DNA from: JAXMEQ01 sp046348225
Lineage (GTDB): Bacteria; Pseudomonadota; Gammaproteobacteria; Burkholderiales; Burkholderiaceae_C
Direction: 5' to 3'
Length of the DNA: 64,000 nt
Assembly (NCBI GenBank): GCA_046348225.1
Contig: JAXMEQ010000004.1
Location: forward strand, 62,001 to 126,000
The position numbers were made by a program, and so were the translations under genes. The notes beneath the pieces are model-generated. The model saw only the letters and a list, made by a program, of their open reading frames with translations. It was not told the origin of the DNA and did no database searches. Below are positions 54,701-63,122 of this stretch, in pieces (the stretch's first letter is position 1; every line of letters begins with the position of its first letter).

Positions 54701-54940
54701 CTCGACGGCCCGGGCTGCCGGCCCGCAGCTGGAGCGAGCCGCAGGCCCTGGTGCTTTCATCGGCCTGCAGCTGGCCCTCGTGGCCGGCTTGGTGGGCGCT
54801 GAGGGCAGAACTCGAGGACGCTGCGCGGATTTTGAAGCTGGGCGGTCTTGCAACGCCCATGCTGGCACTGCCGGCATTCTGCTGAGCAGAGCCGGCCTTG
54901 CCGCGCGCCTTGCTGACCAGCCGACCCGCGGTCAGCGGCG
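54701..54940. other. Unresolved stretch between methyltransferase and regulator
   Basis: No frame reads clearly. A hydrophobic run FIGLQLALVAGLVGAEG on the plus strand suggests a membrane segment, perhaps the end of the methyltransferase gene product or a separate gene. Frame errors prevent a call. Confidence 0.3.
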
Positions 54941-55396
54941 CTATGAACTCGGGAAAGCCGGTCGGCCCAGCCGCTCGCCAGCGCCGCGAGGCGGGCGTTG
55001 GCTTCGCGCTTGCCCATGGTGCGCAGCGAGGCGATGGCGCGCTGGCTGGCGGTGTCGGGCCTTGCCGTCTTCCCATTTGTAGATGGACTGGCTGAAAACG
55101 CCCAGCAACGCCGCCACTTGCGCCGACAGGCCCAGGCGCTCGCGCTGTGCCGTTGCCTTGGCGCTGAAGCGCAGGTTATTGAGGCCTCTGCCGGGGCGTC
55201 GGCTTTGCGCCGGCCTTGCCGCTTTGCCGCGACAGCTTCGCTGCCGCTTTTTCCAGCTCGGTGATGCGGCGCTTCAGCGCGGCGATGTCACTGCGGTACT
55301 GGGCCGAGGCTTTCTTGAACTGGCGCTGTATCGCCACGCAGCTCCTTGCGGGCCACCCGGGCGATCTTCTTTCAATACGGTTGCAATGTTGGGCAT
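54941..55396 (-). pseudogene. Coiled-coil plus XRE-type HTH regulator, frame-broken
   Basis: MPNIATVLK at the start, then RQFKKASAQYRSDIAALKRR and ITELEKAAAKLSRQSGKAG (a coiled coil), then in another frame QRERLGLSAQVAALLGVFSQ with SIYKWEDGKARPDTASQRAI (XRE HTH) and TMGKREANARLAALA. The end LGRPAFPSS with TAG at 54941 needs one more shift. A regulator of unknown targets. Confidence 0.55.
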
Positions 55397-55473
55397 TGTT
55401 GTTGTCCGGTCGTTCCGCCGGATCCCGGATTATCCGCCTCGCCAGACCGCTCGCGGGGGTAACACCAAGGGTT

Positions 55474-58400
55474 TCAGCCTGCTCGGCGCCGTGCCGCCAG
55501 CCCCCAGCGGCGCGGCGCAGCGCCTCGGCCACCACGGCCGCGCGGATGGGCTTGCTCACATAGTCGTCCATGCCGGCGGCCAGGCAATCGTCGCGGTCGC
55601 CTTCCATGGCGTTGGCGGTCATGGCCACGATCCAGGGTCGGCGGGCGGTTGGATACAGGGCGCACAGCTGGCGTGTGGCCTCCAGGCCGTCCATGTCGGG
55701 CATCTTGCACATCCATCAGCACCACGTCAAACGGTTCTCCGTCCTGCAGGGCCTGCGCCACCGCCTCCAGCGCGCCCGTGCCGGTGGCCACCACCTGGAT
55801 GTCATAGCCCAGGCCGCTCAGGATCAGTGCGCGTCACCCGCTGGTTGACCAGGCTTGTCTTCGGCCAGCAGCAGTCGCAGCGGAATCTGCTGGGCCAGCT
55901 CGGCGGCGTTGCGCGCAGGCAGGTGCCGGCGCGACGAGACGGGCTGTCGCTCGAACAGGCTGTACAGCGCGTCAAACAGCACCTGGCACGACTTCAGGCT
56001 TGACCAGTGCTCCCGCCACGCCCAGGCCGGCCAGCTGGTCACCCTCGTCACCCAGTGAGGTCAGCACCAGCAACGGCAACTGGTTCGGGTCAAAGCGCTT
56101 GCGCAGCTCGGCGGTTGCGTAGCCGTCCATGCCTGGCATCTGCACATCGAGGATGGCGGCGTCGAAGTTCACCGGCATCCAGCCACGCCAGTGCCTGTGC
56201 GCCAGACGATGCCGCGCGCGGCAGCATGCCCCAGCGGCGGGTCTGCAGCGCGAGGATGTGCCGGTTGGTGGCGTTGTCGTCCACCAGCAGCAGGCGCCGT
56301 CCCGCCAGGCTGACGGTCTTGCGGCTGACCCAGGCGCTGGGCCCGGACGGCACCACCTGGTACGGGATTTCAAACTGGAAGGTCGAACTCCTTGCCACCG
56401 ACACCACCCAGATGCGCCCGCCCATCAGCCTGATCAGGCGGCGGCAGATGGCCAGGCCCAGCTCGGTGCCGTACCGGCGCGCGGTGGAGGTGTCCACCTG
56501 GCTGAACACCTGGAACATGCGTGGTCAAGCCGGTCGGCGGGAATGCCGATGCCGGTGTCGCGCACCGCCAGCGTGCAGCAGCGGCGCGCCGTCGGCGCCC
56601 TCACGCCGCGACAGCGTGACCACCACCTCGCCCTCTTGCGTGAACTTGACGGCGTTGTTGATCAGGTTGATGAACACCTGGCGCAGCCGCGTCAGGTCGC
56701 CATAGATGGCCCGCGGGACGTCGTCCTCGATCCAGTAGAGCAAGTCCAGGCCCTTCACCGCCGCCGCCGCTGGTGAGGTCCAGCGCACCCTCGACACATT
56801 CAGCCAGGTTCACCGGCACGCGCTCCAGCTCGAGGTGGCCGACTCGATTTTGGAGAAGTCCAGGATGTCGTTGATGAGCACCAGCAGCGCGTCGCCGCTG
56901 GTGCGGATGGTCTCGGCAACTCGCGCTGGGCTGCGGTCATGGGGTGTCCAGGAGCAGGTCGCTCATGCCGATCACGGCGTTCATGGGCGTGCGGATTTCA
57001 TGGCTCATGCTGGCCAGGAATTCGGCCTTGGCGCGGTTGCCGGCCTCGGCCGCCTCCTTGGCCGCGATCAGCACCGCCCCCGGCTTCCTTGCGCGCCGCA
57101 TGTCGCGCGCGATGCCCAGCAGGCCGATGCATCTGCCCGCGCGTCGTTGCGCATGGCCGTCTTGACCAGCTCGAAATACTGCATGCGGCTGGTGCGCGGA
57201 TCGGTCAGCCGGTCTTCGTACACCACGGGGGCGTCAGACTCCATGGCCTTGCGGTCAGCCACCCGGTGTTCGCTCCTCCTGCGGACCGAACGGTGGCGCC
57301 GTGCGCGGTCTTGCCCACCACGTCTTCTTCCCGCAGGCCGTGCTGGCGCTGGTGCGCGGGGTTGGACAACAGGTGCGCCGCCGTCGGCGTCCTTGAGCCA
57401 GATCCGGTCGGGAATGTTGTTGACCAGCGCGGAGCTGCGCCTCCTTGTGCGCCAGCGCGTGCTGCGCCTTCACGTAGTCGGTCATGTCGTAGAAGGCGGG
57501 TGACCACTACTTCGTCGGGCAACGGGCGGGTGCGCACTTCCAGCGTCTTGCCGTCGCGGGTCTGGCGCAGGTAGGTTTCGGGCCCCTGGATGGCCGGCAC
57601 CTTGTCGCCCACGGCCACGTAGCCACGCGCGACCGCGTCCACAAACTGGAAGTTCTCGCCGAAGTCGCCGCGCTCGATCTGGAAGCGCACCAGTTGCTCC
57701 ATGGTCGGCTTGGTCGCCATCAGTGCTTCGGGGAAAGCCCAGCAACTCCTGGTGGCGCCGGTTGGAGGTCACGGTGCGGCCGGACGCATCAATGGTCGCA
57801 ATGCCCTGGCTCATGTTGTCCAGCGTGATCTGCAGGATGCGGCTTTTGTCCGCCAGCTCTTCTGGGCGTTGAAATACGCGGTGACGTCCGAATAGGTCCG
57901 CACCACGCCGCCGTCGGGCAGCGTCTGCGTGGCCACTCGATCACCAGGCCGCCGCGGGTGCGGCGCAGGTAGGTGCCGGACGTGAACCGGCCGGCCGCGT
58001 CCTGTGCGCGGCGGTCCACGCTGTTGAGCGGGCTTACATTGAGCAGTTCAGAGTGTTCGCCGAAATCACCGCGTTGTTCCTGGAAATCCCGGATCACCTC
58101 GGCCGGTGGGGCGCCCCGCCAGCAGCGCATCGGGCAGATCCAGCAGCTCCAGAAGCGGCGGTTGTAGAGCCCGCTCACCCTGGCATCCACCCGCGCAATG
58201 CCGCGGCCCGCGTTGTCCAGCGTGATCTGCAAGGCCCGGTGCGTTCGCGCAGCATCTCGTTGGCCGTGGCGGCTGCCTGCTCGGCCTGCATCCGTGCGTG
58301 ATGTTCCACCGTGCCCTCGTGGTACAGCACGTTGCCCTGTGCGTCGCGCACCAGGCGTTCTCGCTGATCCAGAACACCTCGCCATTCGGGCGGCGCATCT

Positions 58401-58654
58401 CCGACACAAAGTTGCGCAGCGTGCTCCCGGCCAGCAGCCGGGCCCGGAATTCGGCTCGACGCCCCGGCCGGGTGTACCAGCCCTGCTCCGCGAAGTGGCG
58501 GTGCCCAGCATCTCGGCTTCGGAGCTGGTGCCGAACAGCGCGACCATGGCGCGGTTGGCGCGCACCTGCACGCCGCTCGGGTCGCTGCGGTACGCGCCGA
58601 TGGGCAACAGCTCAAACAGCGTGAGAAGTCGTCGCGGTTCATGGGTGAAGCCAT
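55474..58654 (-). pseudogene. Hybrid sensor histidine kinase with several PAS domains and two receiver domains, frame-broken
   Basis: About 1,060 codons. Order of pieces: N-terminal PAS domains (GVQVRANRAMVALFGTSSEA; ALQITLDNAGRGIARVDA; ILQITLDNMSQGIATIDASG; LLSNPAHQRQHGLREEDVVG). HisKA: SMSHEIRTP-type sequence near 57005, with MNAVIGMSDLLLDT readable across frames. HATPase: RLRQVFINLINNAVKFTQEG. Receiver 1: RLLLVDDNATNRHI with ILDVQMPGMDGYATAELRKR. Receiver 2: PFDVVLMDVQ and DDCLAAGMDDYVSKPIRAAV. No membrane helices, so cytoplasmic. More than ten frame changes; the stop at 55474 is my best choice. Confidence 0.7.
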
Positions 58655-58747
58655 CGTAGTACAGGGCACGCCGGCTGCGTCAGCCGGGAGTTGCCCGGCC
58701 CCCGCAGCTGCGGCGCGCACCGTTGCCACGCACCCGGTTGATGACAC

Positions 58748-58801
58748 GATTTGGCCACCAGCCCGCAGAATACTCGCGCAGATCGCTATGAATTTTGTAG
58801 C
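58748..58801 (+). repeat. Dispersed palindromic repeat, copy 7
   Basis: GATTTGGCCACCAGCCCGCA to GCTATGAATTTTGTAGC, in the 351-bp stretch 58655-59005 between the kinase and infA. The rest of that stretch holds only a -10-like TACAAT near 58830 and the infA leader. Confidence 0.7.
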
Positions 58802-58994
58802 AACAAAGGCGGTGAAGCGGCCAACAAGGTACAATCGGGCCGTCGGTTTAGTGTTGGGTCAGTCGACCCGTCCTCTCAAAGTCCAGCCCCCGCACGGGCG
58901 CGGTACTCTCCGAATCCCGATTGCGCAGCACGCAGGCGCCGCGGCCTTCCCGCCGCCCGTTCGCCTTGCCGCTGCTTCCTTCAACGCCTGCCCC

Positions 58995-59000
58995 AGGAGG
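58995..59000 (+). promoter_or_regulatory. Ribosome binding site of infA
   Basis: AGGAGG, 5 nt before the ATG at 59006; a perfect Shine-Dalgarno that fixes the start. Confidence 0.8.
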
Positions 59001-59005
59001 ACACC

Positions 59006-59269
59006 ATGGCCAAAGAAGAACTGATTGCAATGAACGGCGCCGGTGACCGAGGTGCTGCCCGACTCGCGTTTCCGCGTCACCCTGGACAACGCCACCAGCT
59101 GGTGGCCTACACCGGCGGCAAGATGCGCAAGAACCACATCCGCATCCTCGCGGGTGACAAGGTTTCGCTGGAACTCTCGCCCTACGACCTGAGCAAGGGC
59201 CGCATCACCTTCCGCCACCTGCCCGGCCGCGGCCCCGGCTTCACGCCGCCCCCCCAGCAGCGCCGCTGA
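59006..59269 (+). CDS. infA: Translation initiation factor IF-1, with two compensating frame errors
   Basis: 87 codons. MAKEELIAMNGA and LVAYTGGKMRKNHIRILAGD with LSPYDLSKGRITFRHLPGR are IF-1 (OB fold). The 19 residues between, GDRGAARLAFPRHPGQRHQ, are nonsense, but the next frame over reads VTEVLPDSRFRVTLDN, the expected IF-1 core. This needs one extra base near 59041 (GGCGCCGGTG) and one missing base near 59092 (AACGCCACC). Length and ends are otherwise normal. Its stop abuts the convergent otnI stop. Confidence 0.9.
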   Translation: MAKEELIAMNGAGDRGAARLAFPRHPGQRHQLVAYTGGKMRKNHIRILAGDKVSLELSPYDLSKGRITFRHLPGRGPGFTPPPQQRR

Positions 59270-60082
59270 TCAGGCGCCCGCGGCTTTCAGCCAGCCCAGG
59301 CCGGCCGAGGTGCCGCCGGGTGTGGCGCCCCGCGCGGGCCGGTATTCACAGCCCACCCAGCCCTGCCATCCGCATGCTGCGGCGACCTCGTCAATCACCT
59401 TGAAGAGGTAAGGGTAGTTCACTTCGCCCACGTCAGGCTCATGGCGCTCGGGCACCCCCGCAATCTGGAAATGCCCCACCCGCCCGGTCGGCAGGTACTG
59501 GCGGATTTTCATCGCCACGTCGCCTTCCACGATCTGGCAGTGGTACAGGTCAAACTGCACCTTGAGGTTGGCCGCGCCCACTGCCTGCACGGTGGCATGC
59601 GCGTCGTCCTGCCGGTTCAGGAAGAAGCCCGGAATGTCGCGCGTGTTGATCGGCTCGATCAGCACGTCCACGCCCTGCGCCGCGGCGGAAGCGGCGGCGT
59701 GCTGCAGATTCGCCAGGTAGGTGGCGCGCGCCGCCTCACGCGGCACGCCGGCCGGCAGCAGCCCGGCCATCACATGCACCCGCGGACAGGCCAGCGCCGC
59801 CGCGTAGTCGAGCGCGCGGGCAAAGCCGTCGCGGAACTCGGCCTCGCGCCCGGGCTGGCAGGCAACGCCCTTGTCACCCTTGTCCCAGTCACCGGGCGGC
59901 GCGTTGAACAGCACCTGCTGCAACCCGTTCGCCTGCAGCCGCGCGGCCAGTTCTGCCTTGTCGTAGGCGTAGGGAAACAGGTACTCGACGCCCTTAAAGC
60001 CGTCTTTCGCGGCGGCCTCGAAGCGGTCCAGGAAGTCCAGCTCGGGGTAGAGCATCGAAAGATTGGCGGCAAATTGGGGCAT
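59270..60082 (-). CDS. otnI: 2-oxo-tetronate isomerase (hydroxypyruvate isomerase family)
   Basis: 270 residues, TIM-barrel. Landmarks: NLSMLYPELDFLDRFEAAAK, LFNAPPGDWDKGDKG, LIEPINTRDIPGFFLN (catalytic Glu), QFDLYHCQIVEGD, GHFQIAGVPERHEPDVGEV, VGCEYRPAR (second Glu). By context it converts 2-oxo- to 3-oxo-tetronate between the dehydrogenases and OtnK. Alternatively true hydroxypyruvate isomerase (Hyi). 6 bp after otnC; last gene of the operon. Confidence 0.9.
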   Translation of the reverse strand: MPQFAANLSMLYPELDFLDRFEAAAKDGFKGVEYLFPYAYDKAELAARLQANGLQQVLFNAPPGDWDKGDKGVACQPGREAEFRDGFARALDYAAALACPRVHVMAGLLPAGVPREAARATYLANLQHAAASAAAQGVDVLIEPINTRDIPGFFLNRQDDAHATVQAVGAANLKVQFDLYHCQIVEGDVAMKIRQYLPTGRVGHFQIAGVPERHEPDVGEVNYPYLFKVIDEVAAACGWQGWVGCEYRPARGATPGGTSAGLGWLKAAGA

Positions 60083-60088
60083 GGCGGG

Positions 60089-60751
60089 TTACCAGTGGGC
60101 GCCAAAGCGCTGGCGCAGTTCTTCAATCTGGGCGTGGGTCAGGGGCTGCGGCCGGGGCTGGCTGGTGTGCCAGAGCTTCGCGGTTTCTTCCAGCTCTTCC
60201 AGCGTGGCCATGGCCGCGGCCGGCGTGCGGTGCCACACATTGGGGCCCAGCCGCTCCAGCACCACGGCGCGGATCGGCACGCCCTGCTCGCCCTGGCGCG
60301 TGATGGCCTGCGCCACCAGCGCCGCCGCCTCGGGTGCGCCGGGGCGGTGGTACGGAACCACCGGCACATGGCCGACCTTCATCACAAAGTAGGGCGTGAT
60401 GGGCGGCAGCAGCTCGGGGCCGGTGGGCTGCAATGTGAGCGCCACGCAGTGGGTGCTGTGGGTGTGGATGACGCACCGCGTCTGGGCATCAAATCGGGCT
60501 GCAGCCCGGTAAATGGCTGTGTGGAGTGCTATCGTTTTGCTAGCAGGCAGGCCACCCGTCTGCTGGCCCTGCGCGTCCAGCCGGGCCAGCTGCGCCGGCT
60601 CCAGAAAGCCCAGGCAGGCGTCGGTGGGGGTGATCAGGAAACCGTCGTCCAGCCGCACGCTGATGTTGCCCGCCGTGGCATGCACGTAGCCACGGTCGAA
60701 CAGGCTCTTGCCGACGCGGCAGATCTCATCCCGGGCTTCGGTTTCCGTCAT
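60089..60751 (-). CDS. otnC: 3-oxo-tetronate 4-phosphate decarboxylase (class II aldolase family)
   Basis: 220 residues. GYVHATAGNISVRLDDGFLI, VIHTHSTHCVALTL (Zn His pair), PYFVMKVGHVPVVPYHRPGA and NMEELEET-type end (MATLEELEETAKLW). Forms dihydroxyacetone phosphate and CO2. ATG overlaps otnK stop by 4 bp. Residues about 70-88 are encoded by a copy of the dispersed repeat, yet family-conserved residues in that stretch (SK, H77, Y81-R82) are kept. The usual metal site NHGP of E. coli YgbL reads LERLGP here. Confidence 0.87.
   Translation of the reverse strand: MTETEARDEICRVGKSLFDRGYVHATAGNISVRLDDGFLITPTDACLGFLEPAQLARLDAQGQQTGGLPASKTIALHTAIYRAAARFDAQTRCVIHTHSTHCVALTLQPTGPELLPPITPYFVMKVGHVPVVPYHRPGAPEAAALVAQAITRQGEQGVPIRAVVLERLGPNVWHRTPAAAMATLEELEETAKLWHTSQPRPQPLTHAQIEELRQRFGAHW
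60487..60544 (+). repeat. Dispersed palindromic repeat, copy 8, inside otnC
   Basis: Plus strand ATCAAATCGGGCTGCAGCCC to GCTATCGTTTTGCTAGC. Both ends match the family well; the middle is divergent. Confidence 0.65.
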
Positions 60752-62100
60752 TGCAGGATTGTGAAGGCTTGGGAGAAGAAGTCGTCGGTGCCGAAGTTGC
60801 CGGACTTGAGCGTGAGGTGAAGGCCCTCGCCCGCGGCCGCGTCCGACAAGGCGTGGCACCAGGGCACGCCGGGGTCGATCTGCGGGCCGATCTTCATTTG
60901 GGTGATGGCCAGCGCCTGCACGCAGGCGCCCGAGGTTTCGCCACCCGCCACCACCAGCTGGCGCACGCCCTGCTGCACCAGCCCGCGCGCAATGGCGGCC
61001 AGGGTGCGTTCCACCATCGCGCCGGCCTCATCCACACCCAGCCGGCCCTGGATGGCCTTCACGGCGCTGCTGTCGGCGGTGGAGTACACCAGCACCGGGC
61101 CCGCCTGCAGCTTCGGCGCCGCCCAGGCCAGGGCCTCGGCCGCCACATCCGCCCCCGCGGCGATGCGCAGCGGGTCAATCGCCAGGGCCGGGTGCCCGGC
61201 CCGGATGAAGGCCATGACCTGCCGACCCGTGGCCAGCGAGCAGCTGCCCGACACCACCGCCTGCAGGCCGCGCGGCGGCGGCAGGGCACTGGCCGTGGAC
61301 GACGGGGCCAGGCCCCAGTTGCCCGGCAGGCCGATGGCCACGCCCGAGCCGGCCGTCACCAGCGGCAGGCCCTGGAGCGCCGGCGCCAGGCGCAGCAGGT
61401 CGTCGTTGGAGACAGCGTCCACCACGGCCAGGCCCACGCCGTCGGCCCGCAGCGCGGCGATGCGCGCACGAATGGCGGCTTCGCCCTGCGCCACGGTCTT
61501 GTAGTCGATCAACCCCACCTTGCGGCGGCACTGCGCCTGCAGCACGCGCACCAGATTGGCGTCGGTCATGGGCGTGAGCGGGTGGTTCTGCATGCCGCTC
61601 TCATTCAGCAGCACGTCGCCCACGAACAGGTGGCCCTTGAACACGGTGCGGCCGTTGTCGGGGAAGGCCGGCGTGGCGATGGTGAAGTCTGTGCCCAGAG
61701 CATCCATCAGCGCCTCGGTCACGGGGCCGATATTGCCCTGGGCCGTGCTGTCAAAGGTGGAGCAGTACTTGAAGTAGATCTGCTGCGCGCCACGGGCCTG
61801 CAGCCAGCGCAACGCCGCCAGCGACTGCTGCACCGCGTCGGCCGGGGCGATGGTGCGCGACTTCAGCGCCACCACCACCGCGTCGGCATCCGTGTCCAGC
61901 ACGCCGTCCGGCACGCCGATGACCTGCACCACCCGCATGCCATTGCGCACCAGGTTGTTGGCCAGGTCGGTGGCACCGGTGAAGTCGTCGGCAATGCAGC
62001 CCAACCTGACCCCCACGCTTGTCACTTCGTGTACTGCGCTGCCCCCCGAGGGAGCCTTCGCGCCTTGGGGCGGCCCGGCGGCGCTCAAGATCTTCTTCAT
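60748..62100 (-). CDS. otnK: 3-oxo-tetronate kinase (DUF1537/OtnK family)
   Basis: 450 residues. RLGCIADDFTGATDLANNLV is the N-terminal substrate domain; YFKYCSTFDSTAQGNIGPVT, GDVLLNESGMQNHPLTPMTD and the C-terminal nucleotide site VVAGGETSGACVQAL. Phosphorylates 3-oxo-tetronate at O4. ATG at 62100 overlaps the denD stop by one base (TGATG), but the first ~24 residues are encoded by a GC-rich repeat; a GTG for Val26 (near 62025) is a plausible functional start. Confidence 0.9.
   Translation of the reverse strand: MKKILSAAGPPQGAKAPSGGSAVHEVTSVGVRLGCIADDFTGATDLANNLVRNGMRVVQVIGVPDGVLDTDADAVVVALKSRTIAPADAVQQSLAALRWLQARGAQQIYFKYCSTFDSTAQGNIGPVTEALMDALGTDFTIATPAFPDNGRTVFKGHLFVGDVLLNESGMQNHPLTPMTDANLVRVLQAQCRRKVGLIDYKTVAQGEAAIRARIAALRADGVGLAVVDAVSNDDLLRLAPALQGLPLVTAGSGVAIGLPGNWGLAPSSTASALPPPRGLQAVVSGSCSLATGRQVMAFIRAGHPALAIDPLRIAAGADVAAEALAWAAPKLQAGPVLVYSTADSSAVKAIQGRLGVDEAGAMVERTLAAIARGLVQQGVRQLVVAGGETSGACVQALAITQMKIGPQIDPGVPWCHALSDAAAGEGLHLTLKSGNFGTDDFFSQAFTILQ
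62029..62090 (+). repeat. GC-rich dispersed repeat in the 5' end of otnK
   Basis: CACTTCGTGTACTGCGCTGC followed by CCCCCGAGGGAGCCTTCGCG. Homologous to 43752-43802; read on the minus strand it gives the alanine/glycine-rich start of OtnK. Confidence 0.6.
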
Positions 62101-63110
62101 CACTGGATCGGTAGGGTCACGGCCGGCGGGTTCTCGCGGATGTAGTCGCGGATGATGGTTTCAAAGTCGGGGTCGGGCTGCAGGCCCAGCTGGTTGGCCC
62201 GGGCGGACGCAATGTTGCCGGGCCAGGTTTTCACCAGCTTCTGGATGGCTTCGTCCGGTGTCCAGTCGAGCAGTGCGGTGGCGGCAGGGCCGGCCACGCG
62301 CTCCAGCGCCTGCGCCATCTCGCCCACGGTGGTGCGCATGGCGGGCAGGTTGATGGCCGTCAGCGGGCCCCAGTCGGCGTCGCTCGCCTCGGCGGCGCGC
62401 ACGATGCCTTCAATCGTCCGGGCCGGAGAGGCCAGCGCCACCGGGGTGCTGGCGGGCACCGGCACCTGCGCGCGCAGACCGGCCAGCGGCTCGCGGATCA
62501 TGCCGCTGAAGAAGCCCGAGGCCGCGCCGTTGGGCCGGCCGGGGCGCACGCTTACCGTCATCAGCCGCGTGCTGCGGCCCTGGACGAAGCCCTTGCGCGC
62601 AAAGTCGGCCACCAGCTGTTCGCCAATGAATTTCTGGATGCCGTAGCTGCTTTGCGGCGTGGGCAAGGTGTAGTCCTCGATCACCTCGGGCATGCCGTAG
62701 CCGGGCTGGTAGCCAAACACGGCCAGCGAGCTGGCAAACACGAAGGTGGGCCGGGTGCCCAGCGCGCGACAGGCCTCCAGCAGGGCGCGCGTGGCTTCGT
62801 AGTTGCTGCGCATGCCGAGGTCAAAGTCGGCCTCGCACTCGCCACTGACGGCCGCGGCCAGGTGAAACACCAGTGCGGTCTCGGCGGCCGGGATTTGCCC
62901 GCTGGCGAGCTGCTCGTTCAGGTCGCCGCCGACAAACTGCACGCGTGCGTCTGCGGCCAGGTCGGCCGGCGGCGGCGCCCGGTCGGCCAGCGTGATGCGG
63001 GTGATGGCCTGGGCCGCGGCACCGCCACGCGAGACGCCGCCGCGGGCCAGCAGGGTACGGGCCAGGCGCGCGCCGAGGAAGCCGCTGCCGCCGGTGATGA
63101 GGATGTGCAT
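62100..63110 (-). CDS. denD: D-erythronate dehydrogenase (SDR/NAD-epimerase fold)
   Basis: 336 residues. HILITGGSGFLGARLARTLL binds NAD; LVFHLAAAVSGECEADF, FASSLAVFGYQP and YGIQKFIGEQL give Ser-Tyr-Lys. TVSVRPGRPNGAASGFFSGM is typical of DenD. Oxidises D-erythronate to 2-oxo-D-erythronate. 12 bp after ltnD. Confidence 0.9.
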   Translation of the reverse strand: MHILITGGSGFLGARLARTLLARGGVSRGGAAAQAITRITLADRAPPPADLAADARVQFVGGDLNEQLASGQIPAAETALVFHLAAAVSGECEADFDLGMRSNYEATRALLEACRALGTRPTFVFASSLAVFGYQPGYGMPEVIEDYTLPTPQSSYGIQKFIGEQLVADFARKGFVQGRSTRLMTVSVRPGRPNGAASGFFSGMIREPLAGLRAQVPVPASTPVALASPARTIEGIVRAAEASDADWGPLTAINLPAMRTTVGEMAQALERVAGPAATALLDWTPDEAIQKLVKTWPGNIASARANQLGLQPDPDFETIIRDYIRENPPAVTLPIQ

Positions 63111-63122
63111 GGGGATTCGTCC

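Noticed and set aside
47975..59095. A cluster of true pseudogenes or a decaying island
   Set aside because: Composition matches the surroundings, frame breaks include infA and rsmE, and both gene ends are kept; consensus errors are simpler. Kept as a finding for checking.
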